Positions 33,952-45,200 of a DNA stretch of 64,000 nucleotides are shown piece after piece; position 1 is the stretch's first letter, and each line of letters begins with the position of its first letter. Location of the stretch: the NCBI RefSeq assembly GCF_019711595.1, contig NZ_JAIGNR010000001.1:868001-932000 (forward strand). The letters run 5' to 3'. Source of the stretch: Qipengyuania sphaerica. GTDB taxonomy: Bacteria > Pseudomonadota > Alphaproteobacteria > Sphingomonadales > Sphingomonadaceae. Position numbers and translations under genes: made by a program. Under the pieces are notes generated by a model. That model was not told the origin of the DNA. It searched no databases and saw only the letters and a list, made by a program, of their open reading frames with translations.

Positions 33952-34559
33952 ACACGACAGTCGAATTCATCCTCGATCTGGCCGCGCCCAACGGATATCT
34001 CGCATGGTACCCGCTTAAGGAAGTAGTCGCTCGTACCGGCGCGGAACTTGTTGTGACACCCGTCTTCCTGGGCGGAATGCACAAGATCACCGGCAATTCC
34101 CCGCCGATGATGCGTGATGCGGACGTACTGGGGAAGGTCCCTTATGCGGCGCTGGAATTCAGGCGCTTCCTCGACCGCGAAGGCCTTGACAAGTTCTCGA
34201 TGCACCCCGCGCTGCCGTTCAATTCGATCCTGCTCCAGCGCGTCCTGGTGGCGGCCGATGACGAGGCGCAGCGAAAGGCACTCGTCGACGCCCTCCAGCC
34301 TGCGGTGTGGGAGAGGAATATCGATTGCGGCAATGTCGAAGTAGTGGCCCAGACGCTTTCCGATGCCGGATTCGATGCGAAAACGTTGCTCGAGCGAACG
34401 CAAGACGACTCGGTGAAACAGCAACTTGCCGACAATACTTCGCGCGCGGTCGAGCGCGGGGCGTTCGGCATTCCCACCTTCTTCGTCGGCGATGAGATGT
34501 TTTTCGGCAAGGAGCGGCTGGGCCAGCTGGAAAGCTACCTCAGCGGCGGAAAGCCTTAG
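33948..34559 (+). CDS. DsbA-fold 2-hydroxychromene-2-carboxylate isomerase-like protein
   Basis: A 203-residue DsbA/thioredoxin-fold protein without a CxxC motif, hence not a disulfide oxidase. The features VEFILDLAAPNGYLAWYPL, the helical insertion, and GAFGIPTFFVGDEMFFGKERL match the HCCA isomerase/kappa-class GST group, which use glutathione as cofactor. The start overlaps metZ by 4 bases, suggesting cotranslation. A role in aromatic compound breakdown or a glutathione-linked reaction is possible; the substrate is unknown. Confidence 0.85.
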   Translation: MNTTVEFILDLAAPNGYLAWYPLKEVVARTGAELVVTPVFLGGMHKITGNSPPMMRDADVLGKVPYAALEFRRFLDREGLDKFSMHPALPFNSILLQRVLVAADDEAQRKALVDALQPAVWERNIDCGNVEVVAQTLSDAGFDAKTLLERTQDDSVKQQLADNTSRAVERGAFGIPTFFVGDEMFFGKERLGQLESYLSGGKP

Positions 34560-34821
34560 GTTTTGGTGCGCTCTCGCTTAGAGAGCGAAAGCTGCAAGCA
34601 CGACTTGGGCGGCGAGCATCAGCTCGATGCGTCCTTCCCCGTCGGTGTCGCGGACCAGCCGCTTTACGAATGCGAACAACATGTCGCGTCCCCTTCCTGA
34701 ATGCAGAATTGCAGCAGGTGCTTAGTAATTCTTATCAGAGTGGGGTTAATCGATCTTAAAGCGGTGGGAGACTGCCCCCGCGCCCCTTGCATGGGCCGGT
34801 AGAAGCCTTAGGTTTGGGGCC
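34560..34821. other. Intergenic region holding a small ORF
   Basis: 262 bases between the DsbA-fold gene and apaG. It holds a 34-codon ORF with a good ribosome site on the minus strand (listed separately). It also holds a 7-bp hairpin CGCTCTC/GAGAGCG at 34568-34586 that overlaps that ORF's end and has no T-tract. Nothing else is evident. Confidence 0.6.
34578..34682 (-). CDS. 34-residue Flp-pilin-like small ORF
   Basis: ATG 34682 follows GGAAGGGG at about 9 bases. The product MLFAFVKRLVRDTDGEGRIE begins like Flp-type prepilins (F-x-K-x-x-x-R-D-x-x-G-x-x-x-x-E) and continues as a short hydrophobic run (LMLAAQVVLAAFAL). It is shorter than typical Flp pilins (about 50-60). It could be a small membrane protein, a degenerate pilin, or chance. 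No tad/flp genes are present in this window. Confidence 0.4.
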   Translation of the reverse strand: MLFAFVKRLVRDTDGEGRIELMLAAQVVLAAFAL

Positions 34822-35223
34822 GTGATAAAGGAACTCTTCCAGCATAGCGCCATGACCGATGGCATCACCGTGCGGGTCGCGGTGAACTTCCTGCCCGAGC
34901 AATCGCAGCCGGAAGCTGGCAAGTGGTTCTGGGTCTATCACATCCGGATCGAGAACGCCTCGCACGAAGTCGTGCAACTCAAGACGCGCCACTGGCGCAT
35001 CACCGACGGTGCGGGCCATGTCGCGCATGTCGACGGCGATGGTGTAGTGGGCGAACAGCCTGTGCTGAAGCCCGGACAGGCACATGACTATGTCTCGGGC
35101 TGCCCGCTCGATACGCCGCATGGCTCGATGGAAGGTTTTTACACCTTCCACCGCGAAGACGGGGAGCCTTTCGAGGTCCGTATTCCCTTCTTCCCGCTCG
35201 CCGCACCTGCGACCGCGAACTGA
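34822..35223 (+). CDS. apaG: ApaG domain protein
   Basis: A 133-residue protein with a fibronectin-like ApaG fold: WFWVYHIRIENASHEVVQL, TRHWRITDGAGHVAHVDGDGVVGEQPVLKPG, and SGCPLDTPHGSMEGFYTF. The GTG at 34822 is used; ATG 34852 (MTDGITVRV) is an alternative. ApaG binds metal ions and pyrophosphate in some species, but its role is not settled. It ends 3 bases from the ppx stop on the opposite strand, so the genes converge with no spacer. Confidence 0.92.
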   Translation: MIKELFQHSAMTDGITVRVAVNFLPEQSQPEAGKWFWVYHIRIENASHEVVQLKTRHWRITDGAGHVAHVDGDGVVGEQPVLKPGQAHDYVSGCPLDTPHGSMEGFYTFHREDGEPFEVRIPFFPLAAPATAN

Positions 35224-35226
35224 GGG

Positions 35227-36768
35227 TCAGTCCTCCTCTTCTTCCTCTTCTTCGAAGTCGTCGTAGAAATCATAATCGCCGATCTTGATTTTCGGCTTGC
35301 GCTCCAACCATTCGGCCAGGATTTCCAGATCGCGCGTTAGCGGCCAGGTGGCGAGCGGCGCGCGACTTTCGTCGAGGTAAAGTATCAGGGATTTCTTCTT
35401 CAGCCTGAGCCTGCTGTTGCCGAGCGCCTTGCGCGATCCCGCGCCCAGGCGACGCGCCAGACGGAAGCCGAGGCCCCAAGTGATGCCTTCGCGAAGATCG
35501 TCGTCATCGGCCAGCATTCGCAGTTTGGCGGGTACTTCCGTCCGCCCGAGGCTGCCGAACAGGGCCGCGCAGATCATGGCACGGTCGCGCGGGCTGCAAT
35601 CGATCCAGCGCTTGTCGATCGCCCATTCGGTGGCGTGATTGATGCGCAAGTTTGGCTCGACACGCTGCAGGGCGGCGGCCAGTTGCGCTGCGGCTAGGCG
35701 CAGCCGTTCGTTGCGCTTGCCGGCACCATTGGCGAGGTCCACCGTCCAGCCCGCAACGCGCGTGGCATCGACCACGGGCGCGTCGCGCGGCTCGGCAAAG
35801 GCATGGACCCCGGATAGCAGCGGATCGAGGCCGCGCTGGAGGTCGGTTAGCCGCGAATAGAGCAACCCTTCGCGGATGCCCCAGCTCGAAAAGACGAGGT
35901 GGTCGGGCCGCAGGCAATCGAGCATTGGCAGGAGCATCGCTGCAGCGTCGGGCAGATAGGATGCACGCATCGGAGTGATGCCGGAGATTTTCACCAGATC
36001 GTCGGGCTTGGCCTCGACCAGCTTGCTGGCATGGGCGCGCGTGTCTTCGATGGAGAGTTCGAAACCGTGCGGATCGGTGAGGGGGTAATCTGCCTCGACC
36101 ATGGCGTAATGTGCCAGCGCGCGCCAGGTGCCGCCGATCATGTAGAGCGGGCCGGGGTGCGAGTGCAGCCAGCCGACCTTCGATAAGGCATCATGGACGG
36201 TCGATGTGAGTTCCTTTTCCGCCTCGCGCATTGCGGGCAGACGCAGCGTGCCGAAGGGCAGGCTCACCGCATCGCGGCAATCGCCATTGCCGATGGATAC
36301 CAGCTCGAGGCTGCCGCCTCCCAGATCGGCGATGATGCCTTCCGCACCGGGAAAGGCGCCGATCGCCCCGAACGCGGAAGCGCAGGCTTCCTCCTCGCCG
36401 CTGAGCAGGCGTGGTTCGAGCCCGAGAGCGGCCACCCTGGCGAGAAATTCCGCACCGTTTTCAGCATCGCGTGCAGCTGCCGTCGCAACGGTTTGCACGT
36501 CCTCGATCCCGCGGTCACTGACGAGGATCTGGTAGCGGGCTAGCCCTGCAAGAGCCTCCTCGGCAGCTTCCTCGGGGATGCGACCGGTTTCGGACAAATC
36601 GCGCCCGAGACGCGCGGCAACCTTTTCGTTCCAGACGGTTTCGGGTGCGCGTCCAGTGCCTTCATAGATTACGAGGCGAACCGTGTTGGAACCGATGTCG
36701 ATCACCGCGCGGGGAGGGTGGATCAGGCGTCGCTGCCATTGCGGGCTGCGCGTCTTGGAACGGCTCAC
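35227..36768 (-). CDS. ppx: Exopolyphosphatase Ppx/GppA
   Basis: A 513-residue enzyme of the ASKHA fold that hydrolyses terminal phosphates of polyphosphate or converts pppGpp to ppGpp. It shows AVIDIGSNTVRLVIYE (21-36), the second phosphate loop in IIADLGGGSLELVSIG, and LPFGTLRLP. The C-terminal end is very acidic (DFEEEEEEED). It starts at GTG 36768 overlapping the ppk stop by 4 bases (GTGA). With ppk it forms a synthesis/degradation pair in one operon. Confidence 0.94.
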   Translation of the reverse strand: MSRSKTRSPQWQRRLIHPPRAVIDIGSNTVRLVIYEGTGRAPETVWNEKVAARLGRDLSETGRIPEEAAEEALAGLARYQILVSDRGIEDVQTVATAAARDAENGAEFLARVAALGLEPRLLSGEEEACASAFGAIGAFPGAEGIIADLGGGSLELVSIGNGDCRDAVSLPFGTLRLPAMREAEKELTSTVHDALSKVGWLHSHPGPLYMIGGTWRALAHYAMVEADYPLTDPHGFELSIEDTRAHASKLVEAKPDDLVKISGITPMRASYLPDAAAMLLPMLDCLRPDHLVFSSWGIREGLLYSRLTDLQRGLDPLLSGVHAFAEPRDAPVVDATRVAGWTVDLANGAGKRNERLRLAAAQLAAALQRVEPNLRINHATEWAIDKRWIDCSPRDRAMICAALFGSLGRTEVPAKLRMLADDDDLREGITWGLGFRLARRLGAGSRKALGNSRLRLKKKSLILYLDESRAPLATWPLTRDLEILAEWLERKPKIKIGDYDFYDDFEEEEEEED

Positions 36769-38954
36769 GCCTCGCCTCCAGGCAGTGTCAGATGGGGCAC
36801 GTCATGTTTCTCCAGCGCCGATCCGCGTCCCGAGAGCGAAGGGTTGGCCATGAAATACTGGTGGCAATTGAAGCCATCCTCGCCCTTGCCCATCCGGCGA
36901 TATTGTCCGTCGGGGTCGAGACGCCAGCTGCGCTCGGTATCAAGGATGTTTGCAAGCATGACCTGCTTCAGCATCTGGTCGTGGACAGTCTTGTTGAGGA
37001 CCGGAACCATGACCTCGACCCGCCGGTCGAGATTGCGGCTCATCGCATCGGCGCTGGTGATATAGACCTTGGCCTGCCTGCTCGGCAGCGCCTTGCCATT
37101 GGCGAAGGCCCACATGCGGCCATGTTCGAGGAAGCGCCCGATGATAGACTTCACGCTGATGTTTTCCGACAAGCCGGGAATACCCGCCCGAAGAGAGGAG
37201 ATGCCTCGCACGACCATGCGGATTTCGACGCCAGCCTGGCTGGCTTCGTAGAGCTTGTCGATCATCTCGCGATTGGTGATTGCGTTCATCTTGACCCAGA
37301 TGCCTGATGGCTTGCCATTCTTGGCATTGGCGATTTCGGCATCGATCAGCCCGTAGATCTTTTCGCGCATGCCGATGGGCGAAATCGCGATGCATTCCAG
37401 ATCGTCGGGCTCGATATAGCCGGTGATGAAATTGAACATCTTGGCGGCATCGCGGCCCAAAGCGGGATCGGCGGTGAAGTAGCTGAGATCGGTATAGATC
37501 TTGGCGTTGACCGGATGGTAATTGCCCGTCCCGAAGTGACAATAGGTGCGGTAGCCATCCTCTTCGCGGCGCACGACGAGGCTGACCTTGGCATGGGTCT
37601 TCCACTCGGTGAAACCGTAGATCACCTGCACACCTGCTCGTTCGAGCTCGCTCGCCCAGCGGATGTTGCGTTCCTCGTCGAAGCGGGCCTTAAGTTCGAC
37701 AACCGCAGTGACCGCCTTGCCGTTCTGCGCCGCCTCCACCAGCGCGGCGATCACGGGTGACTGGTCTCCGGCGCGATAGAGCGTCTGCTTGATCGACACG
37801 ACCTGCGGATCGATCGCCGCCTGGTGCAGGAAATCCACCACCACTTCGAAACTCTCGTAGGGGTGGTGGATGACCATGTCCTTCTCGCGGATCGCGGTGA
37901 AGACATCACCGTCATGCGCGAGCACGCGCTCGGGATAGCGCGGAGAGAAAGGCGGAAACTTGAGGTCGGGGCGCGGCTCGTTGCAGATCGCGTCGAGGTC
38001 GGTGAGGCCGAGCATGCCGCCGGTTTTGACGATCATCGCCGCATCGACATCGAACTGTTCGCGCAGCAGCGCTTCGGCAGCTTCGTCGCATTCATCGTCC
38101 AGTTCCAGCAGAACGGCGCGGCCGCGGCGGCGGCGCTGGATGGCGGTGCGGAAATAGCGCACGAGGTCTTCGGCCTCGTCCTCAACCTCGATATCGCTGT
38201 CGCGCAGCACGCGGAATATGCCGTCGCCAAGGATCTTGAAGCCGGGGAACATCTGGTCTGCGAAGCGCGTCACCAGCTGTTCGATCGCGACATAGATTGC
38301 CTGGTCGCCCGGGACGCGCACGAAGCGCGGCACGCCGCTGGGGATGAGGACCATCTCGACCAGCTCGCCCTTGCGCTTGCCGCGCTTCAAGCGGAACAGC
38401 ACGCCCATCCCGCCGCTCGCGACGAAGGGGAAGGGGTGCGACGGGTCGATCGCCTGCGGGGTAATCAGCGGGAGGATGTCGGTCTCGAAATAGCTTTCCA
38501 GCCACTTCTGTTCGGCCTTCTTGAGCTCGTCCGGTACTGCGAGGACAATGCCTTCTTCGGCTAGCAAGCCGCGCAGTATCTCGAGGCTTTCCTGCTGGCG
38601 ATCCTCCAGTTCAAGCACCTGCTCGCGAATGGCCTCCAGTTGCTGGCGGGGGGATCGCCCGTCGATGCCCGGCGTTTCTATGCCGCGCTGGGCCTGTCCC
38701 TCCAGGCCTGCAATGCGGACGGTAGTAAATTCGTCGAGGTTGCTGCCCGAGATCGACAGGAAGCGAAGCCGTTCGAGAAGCGGATAATCCGCATTTTCAC
38801 TTTCGGCGAGTACGCGGCGATTGAAGCTGAGCCAGCTCAGCTCGCGATTGACGTAGCGGTCTTCGGGAGCCTCGGGTGCGACGGGAACGGCGCCATTGCC
38901 AGCGTCTTCGCCGGTGTCCTCGGAGCCGGGGGCAGGCGCATTGCCTAAGGTCAC
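36765..38954 (-). CDS. ppk: Polyphosphate kinase 1
   Basis: A 729-residue enzyme that makes polyphosphate from ATP. It has an N-terminal helical domain starting YVNRELSWLSFNRRVLAES, VSIKQTLYRAGDQSPV, and the phosphohistidine region YCHFGTGNYHPVNAKIYTDL (the histidine in YCHFGTG is the likely phosphorylated residue by family analogy). The start is GTG 38954 with AGAGG upstream. The first 30 residues are an acidic low-complexity extension. It is first gene of the ppk-ppx operon. Confidence 0.95.
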   Translation of the reverse strand: MTLGNAPAPGSEDTGEDAGNGAVPVAPEAPEDRYVNRELSWLSFNRRVLAESENADYPLLERLRFLSISGSNLDEFTTVRIAGLEGQAQRGIETPGIDGRSPRQQLEAIREQVLELEDRQQESLEILRGLLAEEGIVLAVPDELKKAEQKWLESYFETDILPLITPQAIDPSHPFPFVASGGMGVLFRLKRGKRKGELVEMVLIPSGVPRFVRVPGDQAIYVAIEQLVTRFADQMFPGFKILGDGIFRVLRDSDIEVEDEAEDLVRYFRTAIQRRRRGRAVLLELDDECDEAAEALLREQFDVDAAMIVKTGGMLGLTDLDAICNEPRPDLKFPPFSPRYPERVLAHDGDVFTAIREKDMVIHHPYESFEVVVDFLHQAAIDPQVVSIKQTLYRAGDQSPVIAALVEAAQNGKAVTAVVELKARFDEERNIRWASELERAGVQVIYGFTEWKTHAKVSLVVRREEDGYRTYCHFGTGNYHPVNAKIYTDLSYFTADPALGRDAAKMFNFITGYIEPDDLECIAISPIGMREKIYGLIDAEIANAKNGKPSGIWVKMNAITNREMIDKLYEASQAGVEIRMVVRGISSLRAGIPGLSENISVKSIIGRFLEHGRMWAFANGKALPSRQAKVYITSADAMSRNLDRRVEVMVPVLNKTVHDQMLKQVMLANILDTERSWRLDPDGQYRRMGKGEDGFNCHQYFMANPSLSGRGSALEKHDVPHLTLPGGEA

Positions 38955-39055
38955 GCGTGGGCCTCTCGTTTCATGGCTGTGCAGGGTAGGGCGTGCGCGG
39001 GCTATTGGAAAGCGTTTCGCTTCGCCACCGGTTGCGCTCAGCTGTCAGGAGAGCG

Positions 39056-39853
39056 TCACAATTGCGCATAGCGGGCGGCCAGTTCGTCCCACAGGGCGGG
39101 GGTGGAGGCACCGAGCAAGCCCTTCCGGTCCCATTCGTCGACGCGGTATGGCGAGCCGTCAGGGCGTGCGACCCTCCCCCCCGCTTCTTCTAACCATAGC
39201 GCACCTGCAGCATGGTCCCAGGCGAGCGTTCGCTCGAATATCGAGACATCGTTTTCGCCGAGCGCAAGGCGCGGATATTGCTCGGCAGCGCAGAAGGGGA
39301 TGTCGACTAGCTCGTAGTTGGGAGAAATGTGCCGACGGGTGGCCTGCCGGCGCTCCTCTTCCATGAAAATGAGCGAGATCGCGGCGACGGGAGGGGTCTT
39401 CCCGGTTGGCCGGGAAGTGACCTGCTCGCCATCGACGAAGGCGCCCCTGCCGCGATGGGCGACGCAGAAACGCTGCGTGAGGCAGTCGTAGATCCATCCC
39501 GACTGAGTTACTCCACCTTCGGCGCGCGCGATGATGATGCCGAAAGGCGGCTTCCCGCCTGCGAAATTCCGCGTGCCGTCTATGGGGTCGACGATCCAGC
39601 AGGGGGTATCGAGCCTATCGAGGATCGAGGGATCGGCATGCGCTGCTTCCTCGCCGACGAAGCCTATGACATCGTCCAATGCGGACAAGCCTTGGCGAAG
39701 CAGTGCTTCGGACTCCTTGTCCGCGATGGTGACCGGGTCGTTACCGCCCTTGTCCTCCACCTCTCCCTCGGCGAGATTGCGGAAACGGGGCAGGATCGCC
39801 TGCTCGGTGACGCGCTGCATCAGCGCCAGGATCTCGCTGTCGAGCGAATTCAA
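39056..39853 (-). CDS. Inositol monophosphatase/histidinol-phosphatase family protein
   Basis: A 265-residue magnesium-dependent phosphatase of the IMPase fold. Motifs are VGEEAAHADPS (an EE metal site), WIVDPIDGTRNFAGG and ERTLAWDHAAGALWLEEAGG. This group includes archaeal-type inositol phosphatases and the HisN-like histidinol phosphatase of actinobacteria and some proteobacteria; sequence alone does not decide. A TTG at 39853 overlaps the argJ stop (TTGA), but ATG 39820 is a possible alternative. It is downstream of argJ. Confidence 0.85.
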   Translation of the reverse strand: MNSLDSEILALMQRVTEQAILPRFRNLAEGEVEDKGGNDPVTIADKESEALLRQGLSALDDVIGFVGEEAAHADPSILDRLDTPCWIVDPIDGTRNFAGGKPPFGIIIARAEGGVTQSGWIYDCLTQRFCVAHRGRGAFVDGEQVTSRPTGKTPPVAAISLIFMEEERRQATRRHISPNYELVDIPFCAAEQYPRLALGENDVSIFERTLAWDHAAGALWLEEAGGRVARPDGSPYRVDEWDRKGLLGASTPALWDELAARYAQL

Positions 39854-41076
39854 GAGCGATAGTCCGCGTTGATCGAGATGTACCCGTGGGTCAGGTCACA
39901 CGTCCACACGGTCGCACGCCCATCCCCGATGCCAAGGTCGACATCCATGCGGATATCCTGTCCTTCGAGATGTTTCGCCACGGGCGCTTCGTCGTAGTCG
40001 GCCAGCGGCTGCCCGTCCTTTGCCGCCCAGGTCCCGCCGAAGCCGATCGATAGCCTGTCGCGGTCTGCAGGTTCGCCGGACTTGCCCACCGCCATTACGA
40101 CTCGGCCCCAGTTGGCATCGCCCCCTGCGATCGCGGTCTTAACCAGCGGCGAATTGGCGATGGCGAGGCCGACGCGGCGCGCGCTCTCGTCGCTCTCGGC
40201 ACCGGTTACGGTAATCTCGATGAATTTCTGCGCGCCTTCTCCATCGCGCACCACCAGATGCGCCAGGTCCCGGCAGACCTGCAAAAGTGCTGCGTAGAAA
40301 GCATCCGCACCCGTGTCGTCCCAGGATGTGAGCGGCGCATTGCCCGCCCTGCCGGTGGCGAAGGCCAGCACCGTGTCGCTGGTCGAGGTGTCGCCGTCCA
40401 CCGTGATGCAGGAGAAAGTCGCCGCATTCGCCTTAGAGAGCATTTCCTGCAGGAAGGCGGCCTCGACTGCCGCGTCGGTAAAAACGTAGCCGAGCATGGT
40501 GGCCATATCGGGCGCGATCATACCGCTGCCCTTGATGATCCCGGCCAGTGCGACGCGGTTTTCACCCAGCATGGCCGAAGCACCTGCGCCCTTGGTGAAG
40601 GTGTCGGTCGTTCCGATGGCGCTCGCCGCCTCTTCCCAGCCGCAGGGTTCGGCTTCGAGCACGGCTGCCACGCCCTCACGCGCCTTGTCCTTGGGCAGCG
40701 GCACGCCGATCACGCCGGTGGAGGATACGAAAACCTCGCTCGGCTCGCAGCCGAGCGCCTCGGCGACCTGCGCCATGATCTGTTCGACCGCCTCGCGGCC
40801 GCGGAAGCCGGTAAAGGCGTTTGAATTGCCGGCATTGACGATCAGGGCGCGTCCCTTGCCGAGCCTCGCCTGCTCGCGGCCCAATTCGACTTCGCTCGAG
40901 GCGCAGGCCGATTTGGTGAAGACACCTCCCACGCTGGTACCGGGCGCAAGCTCGGCAAAAGTCAGGTCCGCCCGGTCCCAATTCTTGTAGCGTGCCCGCG
41001 CCACGCGCAGCGTTACGCCGTCAATTCCTTGCAAATCGGGAAACGGGCGGGCGAGGGGGGAGCGCTCTAGATCCAT
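39850..41076 (-). CDS. argJ: Bifunctional ornithine acetyltransferase/N-acetylglutamate synthase
   Basis: A 408-residue enzyme of the cyclic arginine pathway moving acetyl from N-acetylornithine to glutamate. It is made as a precursor that self-cleaves before a threonine: the site is A192-T193 in APDMATMLGY, and T193 would be the catalytic nucleophile. Other motifs are NAGNSNAFTG and CITVDGDTSTSDT. The ATG at 41076 starts at MDLERSPLAR; a TTG at 41112 is possible. It is followed by the IMPase-family gene. Confidence 0.95.
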   Translation of the reverse strand: MDLERSPLARPFPDLQGIDGVTLRVARARYKNWDRADLTFAELAPGTSVGGVFTKSACASSEVELGREQARLGKGRALIVNAGNSNAFTGFRGREAVEQIMAQVAEALGCEPSEVFVSSTGVIGVPLPKDKAREGVAAVLEAEPCGWEEAASAIGTTDTFTKGAGASAMLGENRVALAGIIKGSGMIAPDMATMLGYVFTDAAVEAAFLQEMLSKANAATFSCITVDGDTSTSDTVLAFATGRAGNAPLTSWDDTGADAFYAALLQVCRDLAHLVVRDGEGAQKFIEITVTGAESDESARRVGLAIANSPLVKTAIAGGDANWGRVVMAVGKSGEPADRDRLSIGFGGTWAAKDGQPLADYDEAPVAKHLEGQDIRMDVDLGIGDGRATVWTCDLTHGYISINADYRS

Positions 41077-41187
41077 TCCTGGCGCGCTATATCGACAAGC
41101 ATCTATCCGCAAGAAGAGCCCGTTACCGAAAAATTCAGTCTCTTGCCTTTAATCAGCAAGAAATCTCCGCTATCTCACTATTCGACT

Positions 41188-41460
41188 ATGGTTCGCCAGT
41201 TACTCGCCCTTCTTGCCTTGCTCACCGGCCTTGCCGCAATGAGCGCGCCTGTCCAGGCGGCTGTGAATGGCGCGGTGAGCGCGGCCGTCGAACGAGCGGA
41301 CAGCCGGGATGCGGACCAGCGCGCCAGCCAATGTCCCTGCGCCGAAAAGCAGCGCAAGCAGAAGGCGCGAGGCGAAAAGGTCACGCCCTGCAAGGCGCCG
41401 GAACCCGTTACCATCTTTATTCCTTCGGTAATGTTCGGCGCCGACCGCGCTATCGAATAG
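41188..41460 (+). CDS. Small exported protein directly upstream of secA
   Basis: A 90-residue protein with a signal peptide (MVRQLLALLALLTGLAAMSA, cleaved near PVQA-AV). It has an alanine-rich segment, a cysteine/lysine stretch (CPCAEKQRKQKARGEK) and a C-terminal hydrophobic end VTIFIPSVMFGADRAIE. The 98-base interval to secA holds a strong stem-loop. The order of a signal-peptide protein then secA is that of SecM-secA in enterobacteria. There is no SecM arrest motif that I recognise, so the regulatory role is only a hypothesis; otherwise it is a small exported protein. Confidence 0.7.
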   Translation: MVRQLLALLALLTGLAAMSAPVQAAVNGAVSAAVERADSRDADQRASQCPCAEKQRKQKARGEKVTPCKAPEPVTIFIPSVMFGADRAIE

Positions 41461-41484
41461 CTTAACGCTACCGCCAGTTCCCGC

Positions 41485-41514
41485 ATGCCCGGCACGAACA
41501 TTGTGCGCGGGCAT
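41485..41514 (+). promoter_or_regulatory. Stem-loop in the secA leader
   Basis: ATGCCCG (41485-41491) pairs with CGGGCAT (41508-41514), and inside it GCAC pairs with GTGC around a 7-base loop with one bulged G. It lies 45 bases before the secA start and has no T-tract. A candidate -10 TATAAT follows at 41521-41526. It could regulate access to the secA leader. Confidence 0.5.
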
Positions 41515-41558
41515 TACCCGTATAATTCACCCGTAAATTCGAGGCATTCGCCCCCATC

Positions 41559-44360
<2,802 letters not shown>

Positions 44361-44393
44361 CGAGATGCTTGACGGCAACCGCTGAAAATAAGA

Positions 44394-44429
44394 GGCGGCG
44401 ATGATGCTCTGGCTCATCGCCGCCTTTTT
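44394..44429 (+). terminator. Terminator-like hairpin overlapping the TSUP start
   Basis: GGCGGCGATGA (44394-44404) pairs perfectly over 11 bp with TCATCGCCGCC (44414-44424), loop of nine, followed by five T residues. It has the form of an intrinsic terminator for secA, yet it covers the first codons of the permease gene (ATG 44401 is in the left arm). Confidence 0.7.
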
Positions 44430-45135
44430 CGTGACCGCGCTGCTCTATGCGAGCGTCGGCTTCGGTGGCGGCTCTACCTACAATGCGCTGCTGGCGCTTG
44501 CCGGAGTGGATTACCGGGTCCTCCCGCTCATCGCGCTCAGCTGCAACATCGTGGTTGTCGCGGGCAGCACGATCCGTTTTGCCCGCGCGGGCGTGACGCC
44601 GTGGCGCGCAGCCTTCTCGCTGACAGCCATAGCTGCTCCCGCGGCATTCGTTGGCGGCCTCACACCCATCGGAGAAGGCGCCTTCCTGACGATCCTTGGT
44701 GCGAGCCTCGTCCTCACGGCTATCACCATGTTTCTTCCCGTGGCAAAGGATGATGGCGGTCCAGCTGGCTCGTCACGCATGATTGTCCTTGCGGCCGCGC
44801 CGCTTGGCTATCTGGCAGGTCTCGTCGGAATCGGCGGAGGCATTTTCCTCGCCCCGCTGCTGCACCTGTCGCGTTGGAACGAGGCGCGCGCCATTGCAGC
44901 GACCGCGAGCCTCTTCATCCTCGTCAATTCTCTTTTCGGTCTTGCAGGCCAGCTCCTAAAGGGCGGCGAGGGACGTTTCCTGGCCGCCGTGGACTTTGGC
45001 CTGCCCTTGATCCTCGCAGTCGCAGTCGGCGGCCAGATCGGCAGCCTGCTGGCGCTGAAGTTCCTGCCACAACGCTGGATAATGGTTGGAACGGGCATCC
45101 TTACTGGCTGGGTGGGACTGAGACTATTGCTATAA
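44401..45135 (+). CDS. TSUP family permease (TauE/SafE)
   Basis: A 244-residue membrane protein with about eight hydrophobic segments and the two glycine-rich signatures of sulfite-exporter TauE/SafE family proteins: VGFGGGSTYNALLAL near residue 19 and the later GLVGIGGGIFLAPLLHLSRW. Members move sulfite, sulfonates or other organic anions. ATG 44401 has AAGAGG upstream, but the start codon lies in the left arm of a terminator-like hairpin. Other in-frame starts (44404, GTG 44431) would truncate the first segment. Confidence 0.88.
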   Translation: MMLWLIAAFFVTALLYASVGFGGGSTYNALLALAGVDYRVLPLIALSCNIVVVAGSTIRFARAGVTPWRAAFSLTAIAAPAAFVGGLTPIGEGAFLTILGASLVLTAITMFLPVAKDDGGPAGSSRMIVLAAAPLGYLAGLVGIGGGIFLAPLLHLSRWNEARAIAATASLFILVNSLFGLAGQLLKGGEGRFLAAVDFGLPLILAVAVGGQIGSLLALKFLPQRWIMVGTGILTGWVGLRLLL

Positions 45136-45200
45136 CGCTGGCAAACGACCCATTTGCCTTCCAACAGATTTTCAATAGGTTGTGGTCCGAAGGGGGTGGT

